NCBI GenBank assembly: GCA_902776435.1
Contig: CACYQB010000008.1
Location: 1 to 64,000 of the forward strand
Length of the DNA stretch: 64,000 nt
Source of the DNA: an uncultured Bacteroidales bacterium
Lineage (GTDB): Bacteria; Bacteroidota; Bacteroidia; Bacteroidales; Muribaculaceae
Direction of reading: 5' to 3'
The translations under genes and the position numbers were made by a program. The first letter of the stretch is position 1. Every line of letters begins with the position of its first letter. A model generated the notes under the pieces. That model did no database searches and was not told where the DNA came from. It saw nothing but the letters and a program-made list of their open reading frames with translations. This document shows positions 44,777-52,923 of the stretch, one piece after another.

Positions 44777-45739
44777 ATGGACGACAAGCGCAATGAAGGG
44801 CGCAAGCAATGGTCACAATTACACCCTGAAGTCCCCGCCACGGTGTCGATGAAGCGCCGAATGGTTAGCCACGACTACCAGGGAAGGGCTATCTACATGA
44901 TTACCATGTGCGTGGAAGGGCGTCTTCCTCGGCTAGGGATCTTACAGGGTCCAGACGACAGTCATCCTCTGCCCTGGGTCAGTCTCTCGCCACTGGGCGA
45001 AAGAGTGAAAGCAGAATGGTTGGGAATTCCTCGCTATTATCCTCAAATCAGGATGCTGGCATTGACCATCATGCCCGACCACATTCATGGCATCCTGTTT
45101 GTCACCGAACCGCTTCCTGTCCATTTTGGGAAAGTCATCAATGGCTTCAAGATTGGTTGCAACAGAGCTGCACGGGAGTTGGGGCTATCGGTACCACTAT
45201 GGGAACAGGGGTATACCGACGGGGTGCTTCAAGGCAAGGGCCAACTCGACCGCTGGATAAGTTACCTCAACGATAACCCGAGACGCCTCTGGGTCAAGCG
45301 AAATCATCAGGATTTCTTCGCAGTTTCTCACCACCTCACTATTGCAGGTTCTACGGTGAGCGCTATGGGTAACCATCGGCTCCTGCAACATCCTTCAATC
45401 ATTCAGGTTTACTGTTCACGACGCATGAGTAAGGAGGAAATAGCGCGCGAAGGTGACCGCTTGCTTGCCCACGGAGCAGTACTCGTCTCTCCAGCTATCA
45501 GTCCGGGTGAAAGAACCATTATTGACAGGGCGATTGAGGCTGGGGTGCCTGTGATACTTATCTGCAACAATGGCTTCGATGCGATTTCCAAGCCCGGCGG
45601 GAAGCTGTTCGATGCTTGTGCTAGTGGTAAAGTGTTGCTCGTTTCCCCATTTGAGCACCACAACGACTACTACCCGTTGACTGCCGAATGCTGCCGCCAG
45701 ATGAATGCCCTTGCGCGAGCCATCGCTACGCGGCAGTGA
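44777..45739 (+). CDS. RAYT (REP-associated tyrosine transposase) fused to a Rossmann/SLOG-like domain
   Basis: A 320-residue protein. Residues about 30-190 form a Y1-type HUH transposase of the RAYT branch: the HUH motif is IMPDHIHGIL (His102, His104) and the RAYT signature around the nucleophilic Tyr163 is ISYLNDNPRRLW. Residues about 205-320 are a second domain, IIQVYCSRRMSKEEIAREGD, GAVLVSPAISPGERTIIDRA, VPVILICNNGFDAISKPGGK, LLVSPF, which reads like a DprA/SLOG Rossmann fold. Usual RAYTs lack it. It is flanked by two REP elements, as expected of a RAYT acting in cis. No promoter was identified; expression may come from the POT transcript or the REP. Confidence 0.85.
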   Translation: MDDKRNEGRKQWSQLHPEVPATVSMKRRMVSHDYQGRAIYMITMCVEGRLPRLGILQGPDDSHPLPWVSLSPLGERVKAEWLGIPRYYPQIRMLALTIMPDHIHGILFVTEPLPVHFGKVINGFKIGCNRAARELGLSVPLWEQGYTDGVLQGKGQLDRWISYLNDNPRRLWVKRNHQDFFAVSHHLTIAGSTVSAMGNHRLLQHPSIIQVYCSRRMSKEEIAREGDRLLAHGAVLVSPAISPGERTIIDRAIEAGVPVILICNNGFDAISKPGGKLFDACASGKVLLVSPFEHHNDYYPLTAECCRQMNALARAIATRQ

Positions 45740-45772
45740 GGAGAGGGCTACTGCGAGCCGGAGGTATCCTTC

Positions 45773-45873
45773 TGCGAGCCGAAGGCTCGCAATACTCCGA
45801 CAAGCACGGCGGCAACGACAGCCGCGACGGCTGCTGCGGCTGCCCGTTGGAGTATTGCGAGTAGTAGCTCGCA
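45773..45873. repeat. REP/REPIN-like element 2, downstream of the RAYT-fusion gene
   Basis: A 101-base element with terminal palindromes TGCGAGCC...GGCTCGCA and TGCGAGTAGTAGCTCGCA and an interior nearly identical to that of the first element. An extra GCGAGCC half-site lies just upstream (45753). The last palindrome is followed by TTTTTTC, so it also acts as a plausible terminator for the RAYT-fusion gene. Confidence 0.85.
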
Positions 45874-45913
45874 TTTTTTCTTGCTCCATAAAATAAAACT
45901 GAAAAGTTTGTCG

Positions 45914-45921
45914 TATCTTTG
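45914..45921 (+). promoter_or_regulatory. Promoter -7 box of hpt
   Basis: TATCTTTG, 20 bases before the hpt start codon. Confidence 0.55.
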
Positions 45922-45941
45922 CAGTTTAAAACTATAGTCTC

Positions 45942-46484
45942 ATGGAAGAAGTAACTTATCAGGGCCTGACGTTTGTGCCTTACATCAGACGTGAAGAAAT
46001 TGCTAAGCAGGTGTATCGTCTTGCTCAGGAAATCAAGCGTGACTATGCTAACGGAAATCCTCTGTTCCTGTGTGTCCTTAACGGATCCTTCATCTTTGCT
46101 GCCGACCTGTTCCGCGCCTGCAACCTGCACGACTCGGAAATCACATTCATCCGTTTCAAGTCTTATGAGGGGATGGAATCGACGGGCAAGGTGAAAGAAA
46201 TCATGGGCCTTGGCGAGAGCATCAAGGACCGCAATGTACTCATTGTCGAAGACATCATCGACAGTGGTGTGACCGCTGAGCAACTGCGCAAAGAACTCGC
46301 CAAACACAATCCTAAAAGCGTGAAAATGGTGTCGTTGCTGTTCAAGCCTGATGCCCTCACGGTTGGCAAGGCTCCCGAGTATGTCGGTTTCGAGATTCCC
46401 AGCAAGTTTATCCTGGGCTATGGTTTGGACCTGGATGGTCTGGCACGCAACCTGCCTGACATCTACGTTCTGAAAGAGAGTTAA
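45942..46484 (+). CDS. hpt: Hypoxanthine phosphoribosyltransferase
   Basis: It converts hypoxanthine or guanine plus PRPP to IMP or GMP in purine salvage. At 180 residues it has the normal length. The PRPP-binding motif NVLIVEDIIDSGVTAEQL is present, with the base-binding KPDALTVGKAPEYVGFEIPSKFILGYGLD region (broken at Ser) near the end. It heads a purine-linked group with adk, 34 bases downstream. Confidence 0.95.
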   Translation: MEEVTYQGLTFVPYIRREEIAKQVYRLAQEIKRDYANGNPLFLCVLNGSFIFAADLFRACNLHDSEITFIRFKSYEGMESTGKVKEIMGLGESIKDRNVLIVEDIIDSGVTAEQLRKELAKHNPKSVKMVSLLFKPDALTVGKAPEYVGFEIPSKFILGYGLDLDGLARNLPDIYVLKES

Positions 46485-46518
46485 CAAAACATTTTAGTTA
46501 ATCAATAGAATCAAGATT

Positions 46519-47094
46519 ATGTTGAACATTGTTATTTTTGGTGCACCGGGATCAGGCAAAGGCACCCAGAGTGATAAACTGATTGAGCATTACAAGTTAT
46601 TCCATATTTCAACTGGCGACGTGCTGCGTGACAACATCAAGCGCGGAACCGAGCTGGGCAAGACCGCCAAGGGCTACATCGACCAGGGTCAACTCGTTCC
46701 TGACGAGCTCATCATTGACATCCTGGCCCAGGTGCTCGACGAGAATAAGGATAAAGCCGCTGAGGGTGTCATCTTTGACGGTTTCCCCCGCACGATACCT
46801 CAGGCCGAGGCACTCGAACAACTGCTTGCCGACCGAGGCACCAAGATTGATGCCGTTGTGGGCCTTGAAGTCCCCGAAGATGAGCTCATCAAGCGCATCC
46901 TGCTGCGTGGCCAGATGAGTGGCCGCTCGGACGACAACGAGGAGACCGCACGCAAGCGCCTGGACACTTACCACAACCAGACATCACCGTTGAAAGCCTT
47001 CTACGAGGAGCAAGGCAAGTACATTGCCATCAACGGCCTAGGGACGATTGACGGCATCTTTGGCCTGATCAAGGAGTCCCTTGACAACCTGTAA
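46519..47094 (+). CDS. adk: Adenylate kinase
   Basis: It catalyses ATP + AMP = 2 ADP. The P-loop is FGAPGSGKGTQ (residues 7-17), the AMP-binding region is HISTGDVLRDNIKRGTELG, and DGFPRTIPQAEAL is the central motif. At 191 residues it is the short form without a zinc LID. Its TAA stop shares a base with the ATG of the next gene, so the two are translationally coupled. Confidence 0.96.
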   Translation: MLNIVIFGAPGSGKGTQSDKLIEHYKLFHISTGDVLRDNIKRGTELGKTAKGYIDQGQLVPDELIIDILAQVLDENKDKAAEGVIFDGFPRTIPQAEALEQLLADRGTKIDAVVGLEVPEDELIKRILLRGQMSGRSDDNEETARKRLDTYHNQTSPLKAFYEEQGKYIAINGLGTIDGIFGLIKESLDNL

Positions 47095-48422
47095 TGAGCG
47101 AGGAGAAAAAGGACAGCCTGTGGCAACGCATCATGCAGAACATCCAGTACTGCATTTATGGTGTGTGGGATGATACAAAGCAAGTATGGCCGGTCAAGGT
47201 GGTGAAGACCATCAACCTGAGTGTGCATTCATTCCTTGACCGCGACCTGCAGATGCGTTCCTGTGCCCTGACCTACAACACCGTACTGGCCGTTGTCCCG
47301 GCTCTGGCAATGTTATTTGCCATCGCCCGGGGCTTCGGGTTCCAGAACTTGATGCAGAGCGAGCTGTTCCGATATTTCCCCGCCCAACGAAAAGCGCTGG
47401 AATCAGCCTTAGCCTACGTCGACAACTACCTCGCCCAGGCCTCCCAAGGCGTCTTCATCGGCATCGGCCTCATCTTCCTGCTGTGGACGCTTATCTCGCT
47501 GATGAGCAACGTTGAGGATACCTTTAATCACGTGTGGGGCGTTACTACCAAGCGGTCACTACAGCGCAAGTTCACCGACTACACGGCCTTGTTCCTGCTA
47601 CTGCCCGTGCTGATGGTCTGCTCGGCTGGCATCACCATCTTCATGAGCGATGCCGTGCAACACTTATTTGAAGGGAACCCTCTGTCCCCCGTGATGCACA
47701 ACTTGTTGGGATTTGTCCCCACTATCATCTCATGGTTCATCTTTACCGCTGCATACTACATGATACCGAACACCAAGGTGCATTTCAAGTATGCCCTATT
47801 TGCAGGTATCTTGGCAGGTACTCTGTTCCAGGTTGTGCAGTGGCTGTTTGTGACAGGACAGGTTTATGTGTCAAAGTATAACGCCATTTATGGAAGCTTT
47901 GCTTTCCTGCCGTTGATGTTAGTGTGGATGCAGTTATCATGGCTCATCACACTATCAGGAGTGGTGCTGACATACGCCTGCCAGAACTTTGACAGCTTCG
48001 CCTATCGCGACAAGGCAAAAGACTCCTCCCAGAACTATTCCAACCAGATGGCTGTCGCTGTACTAGCCCTTGCCACCAAGCGGTTCAAGCAACACGAGCA
48101 ACCCCTGACCCTGGTAGAACTTGTCAATGACTATGACATTCCTGGCCCCCTCGCCGAGAAGATACTCACTCGACTCATGAATGCGGGGTTACTCTCGGCC
48201 GTCTATCAGGATAACAACGATACCAAAGCCTACCAGCCTGCATGTGACCCCGATGACCTGACAGTCAACATAGCGATGAGTGCCCTCAGCAATTACGGTA
48301 ATTCCAATTTCATCGTCAAGGCTGACAAACGTTTCGCAAAACTGTTAGACAAAATCGCCAAGTTGCATGATACGCAGCTATCCAGCACGCCGGATATCAC
48401 CCTGCTTGACTTGATGAAATAA
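47094..48422 (+). CDS. YihY/BrkB family membrane protein
   Basis: A 442-residue inner-membrane protein of the YihY (formerly BrkB / tRNA-processing RNase BN) family. About six membrane helices are seen between residues 35 and 300, including ALTYNTVLAVVPALAMLFAIA and FIGIGLIFLLWTLISLMSNVE, both family hallmarks. The C-terminal ~130 residues form a soluble winged-helix-like domain (VELVNDYDIPGPLAEKILTRL). The function is not established. It overlaps adk by one base. Confidence 0.92.
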   Translation: MSEEKKDSLWQRIMQNIQYCIYGVWDDTKQVWPVKVVKTINLSVHSFLDRDLQMRSCALTYNTVLAVVPALAMLFAIARGFGFQNLMQSELFRYFPAQRKALESALAYVDNYLAQASQGVFIGIGLIFLLWTLISLMSNVEDTFNHVWGVTTKRSLQRKFTDYTALFLLLPVLMVCSAGITIFMSDAVQHLFEGNPLSPVMHNLLGFVPTIISWFIFTAAYYMIPNTKVHFKYALFAGILAGTLFQVVQWLFVTGQVYVSKYNAIYGSFAFLPLMLVWMQLSWLITLSGVVLTYACQNFDSFAYRDKAKDSSQNYSNQMAVAVLALATKRFKQHEQPLTLVELVNDYDIPGPLAEKILTRLMNAGLLSAVYQDNNDTKAYQPACDPDDLTVNIAMSALSNYGNSNFIVKADKRFAKLLDKIAKLHDTQLSSTPDITLLDLMK

Positions 48423-48486
48423 CCAAGGATAAGGCGGGGTTGGGATAAAAAAAACGGCAAAAGACGTTTATTTAACCAAAAAGTAC

Positions 48487-48494
48487 TATCTTTG
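48487..48494 (+). promoter_or_regulatory. Promoter -7 box of tRNA-Leu
   Basis: TATCTTTG, 20 bases before the tRNA start. Confidence 0.6.
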
Positions 48495-48514
48495 CAGGCG
48501 AATTCATAACCGAT

Positions 48515-48602
48515 GCCTGAATGGTGGAATCGGTAGACACGAGGGACTTAAAATCCCTTGGCCATTGCGGCCGTGTGGGTTCAAGTCCCACTTCAGGTAC
48601 CA
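48515..48602 (+). tRNA. tRNA-Leu (UAA)
   Basis: Acceptor arms GCCTGAA and TTCAGGT (G1-U72 wobble), anticodon stem AGGGA/TCCCT with loop CTTAAAA (anticodon TAA), a long class II variable arm (TTGGCCATTGCGGCCG region) and a T arm with GGTTCAAGTCC. The CCA end is encoded. Confidence 0.96.
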
Positions 48603-48645
48603 TAAACGGTTGATAATCAATGATTATCAACCGTTTATTTTTCTT
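48603..48645 (+). terminator. Terminator after tRNA-Leu
   Basis: A perfect palindrome TAAACGGTTGATAATC / GATTATCAACCGTTTA with a 3-base loop, followed by a T-rich run. It may also serve the convergent NAD(P)HX gene. Confidence 0.85.
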
Positions 48646-48661
48646 TATTAGGTTGTTTGGG

Positions 48662-50182
48662 TTATTTCATGACCTCGACGATGGCCTTGCCCAGGTTGTC
48701 AACGATATCGCTGGCCACCATGCCGTAAGTGCCGTGTTCCTGAGCCGCCAGGTCACCTGCCAAGCCGTGAAGATAGACGCCGAGCACTACTGACCAGTCA
48801 GGCTGATAGTTCTGGGCAATGAGTGCTGAGATGACACCCGTCAGCACGTCACCACTACCGGGTGTTGCCATACCGGCATTACCGCTACTATTGACATAGA
48901 CCTTGCTGTCAGGGCGCACGGTCATCGTGTAGTGTCCCTTAAGCACGATGGTGATGTTATATAGCCTTGAGACATCGATGGCTTTCTTGAGACGTTCCTC
49001 ATCGGTGTGATGCTCGCCGAACAAGCGGTCAAACTCAATGGCATGGGGAGTGATCACCGAACGCGGCGGGATGCTCTTGAGGAGCATAGCGCGACGGGCG
49101 ATGCAATTGAGCGCATCGGCATCCAAGAGGCAAGGCCGCTTGAAGTTCATGATGAACTGATGGACAGCCTCCAGAGTCTCGTCATTAACACTCATTCCAG
49201 GGCCAAGGGCCACCACGCTGTAAGTGTGGCGCAAGTCGATGGAGGTGGTCACGATTTCATTACGGTCAGGCTCGAAAAGGGCCTCGGGGACTGCCGTCTG
49301 CAGCACTTGATATCCACAACGTGGCGCATGCACAGTCACCAAACCCGCTCCTGTACGCAACGCACCTCGGGCAGCAAGCACGGCGGCACCCATCATGCCA
49401 TAACTGCCCGCGATGAGCAACACCGTTCCATTGTCATACTTGTTGACAAAGGGATTGCGGGGCTTCATCACTTCATGGACATCCTCACGCTCTATGAGGT
49501 AAAAGTCAGTCGGCGTGCGCGCGAGGCTCTCGCGGTCGAGCTCCAGATCAAGCACCTTGCAGTCGCCAACGAACTCGGCGTTCTCGGCAAAATAGAAAGC
49601 AAGCCGCTTGCTCTGATAGGTCAGCGTGAGGTTAGCATGGATGATGTTGCGGCGGTCATTGCCCACATTCCACTCACCAAACATGCCCGATGGGATGTCA
49701 ATGGAGACAACGTAAGCACCACTGGAATTGATGTACTGCACCAGCGAAGTGTAACCACCCCTGAGCGGCGTGCGCAGCCCGTTACCGAACAAGCCGTCAA
49801 CCACAACGTCATTCTCATCAAGCGCTGGCGGGTTGAAGTTGCGCACCACCTCAATGAATTCGATGTCGTCACCAGCCGTCTCGATCAGGCGGTCACGATT
49901 GGTGAGACAGCATTCTGACAGATTTGCTGACTTGATATTGAAGAGATACACCTCAGGACGATACCCCTGTTCATACATCATTCGTGCCACCGCCAGCGCG
50001 TCGGCACCATTATCGCCAGGACCTGCAAAAAAGACGAAACGCTTAGACGTGCGCCATCTCGAGATTAACTCGTAGGACACAGCCGATGCGGCCCGTTCAA
50101 TGAGGTCGAGCATCATGATGTTCTCTTTTTCAAGGGTGTGGTCGCCGATACGGCGCAATCCATCGTTGGTAAATATCTTCAT
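48662..50182 (-). CDS. nnr: Bifunctional NAD(P)HX epimerase / ADP-dependent dehydratase
   Basis: A 506-residue metabolite-repair enzyme that restores hydrated NADH and NADPH. The N-terminal half is the epimerase (YjeF_N) with FVFFAGPGDNGADALAVARM. The C-terminal half is the ribokinase-like dehydratase with VLLIAGSYGMMGAAVLAARG and the ATP-site motif ATPGSGDVLTGVISAL. The fusion order and length match E. coli Nnr. It is monocistronic, divergent from the second CotH gene. Confidence 0.94.
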   Translation of the reverse strand: MKIFTNDGLRRIGDHTLEKENIMMLDLIERAASAVSYELISRWRTSKRFVFFAGPGDNGADALAVARMMYEQGYRPEVYLFNIKSANLSECCLTNRDRLIETAGDDIEFIEVVRNFNPPALDENDVVVDGLFGNGLRTPLRGGYTSLVQYINSSGAYVVSIDIPSGMFGEWNVGNDRRNIIHANLTLTYQSKRLAFYFAENAEFVGDCKVLDLELDRESLARTPTDFYLIEREDVHEVMKPRNPFVNKYDNGTVLLIAGSYGMMGAAVLAARGALRTGAGLVTVHAPRCGYQVLQTAVPEALFEPDRNEIVTTSIDLRHTYSVVALGPGMSVNDETLEAVHQFIMNFKRPCLLDADALNCIARRAMLLKSIPPRSVITPHAIEFDRLFGEHHTDEERLKKAIDVSRLYNITIVLKGHYTMTVRPDSKVYVNSSGNAGMATPGSGDVLTGVISALIAQNYQPDWSVVLGVYLHGLAGDLAAQEHGTYGMVASDIVDNLGKAIVEVMK

Positions 50183-50222
50183 TGTGATTGGGTGATTTTC
50201 CAGTTGTTTTTATTCAAGCAAG

Positions 50223-50230
50223 CAAAATTA
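50223..50230 (-). promoter_or_regulatory. Promoter -7 box of nnr
   Basis: The minus strand reads TAATTTTG, 40 bases before the start codon. Confidence 0.5.
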
Positions 50231-50450
50231 CTTCTTTTTTAGCGGATGGGATATATAAAAAGGGAAAAAACTCAAGGAATTATTTCTTAAAAAATGCTTA
50301 AAACGCGCACTCTGCTACATGACAGTGACTTATGTGCCATCAAGAGAAAAAACATCATTTTCCACGATTCTCGTGGGGGCAAACCATCATTTTTATTGAA
50401 TTATTATTGAAAATCATATGCACCTAACTATCGGGTAACGACTTTTTTAC

Positions 50451-50458
50451 TATCTTTG
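50451..50458 (+). promoter_or_regulatory. Promoter -7 box of the second CotH gene
   Basis: TATCTTTG, 46 bases before the start codon. Confidence 0.55.
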
Positions 50459-50504
50459 CGGCCAAATAATCAACTAACATCAAAAAAAGTATTTTTTTAA
50501 CACT

Positions 50505-52235
50505 ATGTACAAAAGACTCCTTTCAGCATTGGCGCTCATGTTAGTAGCCACAGCCTCTTGGGCTCAGGTACTTAACATCGGTGGCCATCGTGCGGTATTT
50601 GACAGCATCAACAACATGTGGCTGTGCAGCATCCCGCAATCCAGTTTCGGCAGCGACTACACTGCCACTATCAACTATGGAGACACCATCAGCGAATTTG
50701 CCGTCGACGGCAATCTGATCGCTAATGGTGAAGAATGTGTATTTGAGAACGTGATGGGTGGCAAGAAGTACACCGTCACGGCCCAACTGAACGACACCAT
50801 TCCGGTTGAAGGCTTTATCACTTTCACCTGGTTACCCATTGTCGAACTGTATGGTGATTTCACCGACTACTACAGCTATGCGACTGTTGTTGTGAGCGAA
50901 CCTGATTCAGCTCTCGCCGAGCCCATGTTTGCCAAGATCAAGAGACGTGGCCACTCGACCAATCACGGAAGCGCCCACAAGCTGAACTTCCGCATTAAGT
51001 TCCTGAATCCCGATGATTCGACCAAGGAGAATCACCGTTTCTTCGGCCTTCGCGATGACAACACCTGGTTGCTCGATGGTGGACAGCGCGACATGCTTCG
51101 CGTGCGCAACCGCGTGAGCACAGACCTGTGGCTCGACATGTCCCGTCGCCCCTGGTACACGGACAGCCTGCCCAATGCCCACAATGGCTCCCGCGGCCAA
51201 ATGGTTGAAGTTCTGCACAACGGTAAATACATGGGATTCTACAGCATGTGTGAGCCCATCGACCGCAAGCAGCTCAAGCTCAAACGTTATGACGAAGAGA
51301 ATGAAATCTTCCATGGCTTGATGTATGAAGCATCAATCTGGACACGCACTGCAACCATGAGTGACCCTGATCTGGAGAATTACAATCCCAACATGGCAGG
51401 ATGGGACGGTTTGCTGATAAAGTACCCCGACTATGATGAGATTGGTAGAGTATATTGGGGCCCCATGTATAACGCTGTCATGTTTGCTGGACGTGCCGAT
51501 AACAGCATCAAGCTGCGCGCCGATAGCATGGGCTACTACTTTGACATGCCCGTGATGGAGGACTACTATATCTTTGTTGGTTCCATTCAGGCGCTTGACA
51601 ATGAAAGTAAGAACATCTTCTACAGCTGCTATGACAATCAGGTACATCCCCGCCTAACTATGACACCTTGGGACCTTGACATCAGCCTCGGCGGCCAGAT
51701 TTCCCCTGAATGGGATTCGGGCGACCTGGTGATACCAGAGCGTCGCATCAAGTGGATTAGCCACCTTCCCATGGCTTGCATGATGGGCGTGAAAAAATTC
51801 CGCAATGAGGTACACGATCGTTACGTTGAGCTCAGGAAGACATATCTCAACCCCGATAGCCTAGTGGAACGCTTCCGAACCGTTATCAACAATCTTGATG
51901 CGTGCGGCGCCATTGATCGCGAAGAAAGCCGCTGGAGCCATGACCAAGACATCAACTGGAAAGCACTGAACATCCGCCAGGAGATGGACTATCTTGAAGA
52001 CTGGCTCCGTCGCCGCATAGCATTTCTCGATGAAAACGAGTTCCTACCCGCTCCTGAATACGATCCCGGTGACGTGAATGGTGACGGCGAGGTAACCATT
52101 GCCGACGTCAACTTGCTGATTGATATCATCTTGGGCGCCGAAGACAATACCGAAGGCCGTTCCGACGTCAATGTTGACGGTGAGGTAGGTATTGCCGACG
52201 TCAATGTCGTTATCGACATCATCCTGAACAGTTAA
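50505..52235 (+). CDS. CotH kinase family protein with C-terminal dockerin repeats (second)
   Basis: A 576-residue secreted protein with a signal peptide (LLSALALMLVATASWAQ). The CotH domain shows IKRRGHSTNHGSAHK, GLRDDNTWLLDGG, KYMGFYSMCEPIDRKQLKL and the motif MTPWDLDISLGG. The tail has two well-formed dockerin loops (DVNGDGEVTIADV and DVNVDGEVGIADV). It differs from the first CotH protein in its N-terminal region and is shorter. A strong terminator follows. Confidence 0.9.
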   Translation: MYKRLLSALALMLVATASWAQVLNIGGHRAVFDSINNMWLCSIPQSSFGSDYTATINYGDTISEFAVDGNLIANGEECVFENVMGGKKYTVTAQLNDTIPVEGFITFTWLPIVELYGDFTDYYSYATVVVSEPDSALAEPMFAKIKRRGHSTNHGSAHKLNFRIKFLNPDDSTKENHRFFGLRDDNTWLLDGGQRDMLRVRNRVSTDLWLDMSRRPWYTDSLPNAHNGSRGQMVEVLHNGKYMGFYSMCEPIDRKQLKLKRYDEENEIFHGLMYEASIWTRTATMSDPDLENYNPNMAGWDGLLIKYPDYDEIGRVYWGPMYNAVMFAGRADNSIKLRADSMGYYFDMPVMEDYYIFVGSIQALDNESKNIFYSCYDNQVHPRLTMTPWDLDISLGGQISPEWDSGDLVIPERRIKWISHLPMACMMGVKKFRNEVHDRYVELRKTYLNPDSLVERFRTVINNLDACGAIDREESRWSHDQDINWKALNIRQEMDYLEDWLRRRIAFLDENEFLPAPEYDPGDVNGDGEVTIADVNLLIDIILGAEDNTEGRSDVNVDGEVGIADVNVVIDIILNS

Positions 52236-52260
52236 TCCTAACAGGAAATCCACCATCTTC

Positions 52261-52307
52261 CACCAGGCTCCCGCCATCATTCGGCAAGAGCCTGGTGGTC
52301 TTTTTTT
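52261..52307 (+). terminator. Terminator after the second CotH gene
   Basis: CACCAGGCTC (52261-52270) pairs with GAGCCTGGTG (52288-52297), followed by GTC and seven T. Confidence 0.88.
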
Positions 52308-52321
52308 GCAACTAAGTAATA

Positions 52322-52357
52322 TGGAAAATAAAAAACGCAGGTCGATGTGACCTGCGT
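52322..52357 (-). terminator. Terminator after tRNA-Lys
   Basis: On the minus strand ACGCAGGTC pairs with GACCTGCGT (52335-52357) and is followed by TTTTTATTTTCC. Confidence 0.8.
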
Positions 52358-52362
52358 CATCG

Positions 52363-52435
52363 TGATTCGCGTGGGGCTCGAACCCACGACCCCATCCTTA
52401 AAAGGGATGTGCTCTACCTGCTGAGCTAGCGAATC
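52363..52435 (-). tRNA. tRNA-Lys (UUU)
   Basis: On the minus strand: acceptor GATTCGC/GCGAATC, D arm TAGCTCAGCAGGTAGAGC, anticodon stem CATCC/GGATG with loop CTTTTAA (anticodon TTT), T arm GTGGGTTCGAGCCCCAC, discriminator A. CCA is not encoded, unlike the Leu tRNA. Confidence 0.96.
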
Positions 52436-52450
52436 TCCCAAAAAGCGGTG

Positions 52451-52482
52451 CAAAGGTATAGCTTTTTTCAATACCAGCCAAA
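52451..52482 (-). promoter_or_regulatory. Promoter of tRNA-Lys
   Basis: The minus strand has TTTG (52479-52482), 20 bases, then TACCTTTG (52451-52458), 15 bases before the tRNA. Confidence 0.7.
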
Positions 52483-52812
52483 TTTTTCACCAGTTTTTGT
52501 GGAAATATCGCTTTTTAGCCTCAAATGTACTAAAAAAGTACTATTTGTAGGGGCATCCAAGCGGAAGAACTTGCCCCATTGTAATAGACTCACAGTCAAC
52601 CACAAAGCCCAAAAAATAACCAAAACATGTACCATAAAGCCACTGACAACCACAAAGATAGTGTAAGTCGAAAACAATGCCAAATTAATCTGGGCATTGT
52701 TGAGTTGCAACCTATCTTAGCTGAAACCAAAGATACACAACAAAATGTATGTCCAAAGCTGCTCCAAGTGAAAAAGATGCAAACACATTGGGTGTAATTG
52801 TGAAATAATAGC
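52483..52812. other. Intergenic stretch with no recognised gene
   Basis: This A/T-rich interval lies between the tRNA-Lys promoter and the next promoter. A short minus-strand frame (52468-52710) encodes a hydrophobic 80-residue peptide but has no promoter, runs into the tRNA promoter and is not convincing. No structured repeat was seen. Confidence 0.4.
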
Positions 52813-52820
52813 TATTTTTG
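52813..52820 (+). promoter_or_regulatory. Promoter -7 box of the 387-residue gene
   Basis: TATTTTTG, 103 bases before the start codon. Confidence 0.4.
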
Positions 52821-52923
52821 CAAATGGTATTTGGTCGAAGGCGGCCTAAGTTACGATATGCTGCATTGGAACCATCTGAACCAGTAATAGTTTATTCCAT
52901 CATTCATTCAAAAGCCAATAATT

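Larger units (their letters stand above)
50183..50504. other. Divergent promoter region (nnr and second CotH gene)
   Basis: This gap of about 320 bases holds the minus-strand TAATTTTG box (50223-50230) and the plus-strand TATCTTTG box (50451-50458). The rest is A/T-rich with no frame or clear repeat. Confidence 0.5.

Noticed and set aside
48662-50182. Possible split into two genes (epimerase and dehydratase)
   Set aside because: The reading frame is continuous and the fused form is the usual bacterial arrangement.
52468-52710. Minus-strand 80-residue hydrophobic peptide
   Set aside because: It overlaps the tRNA-Lys promoter, has no promoter of its own and no recognisable family. It could be a real small membrane protein, but support is too weak.
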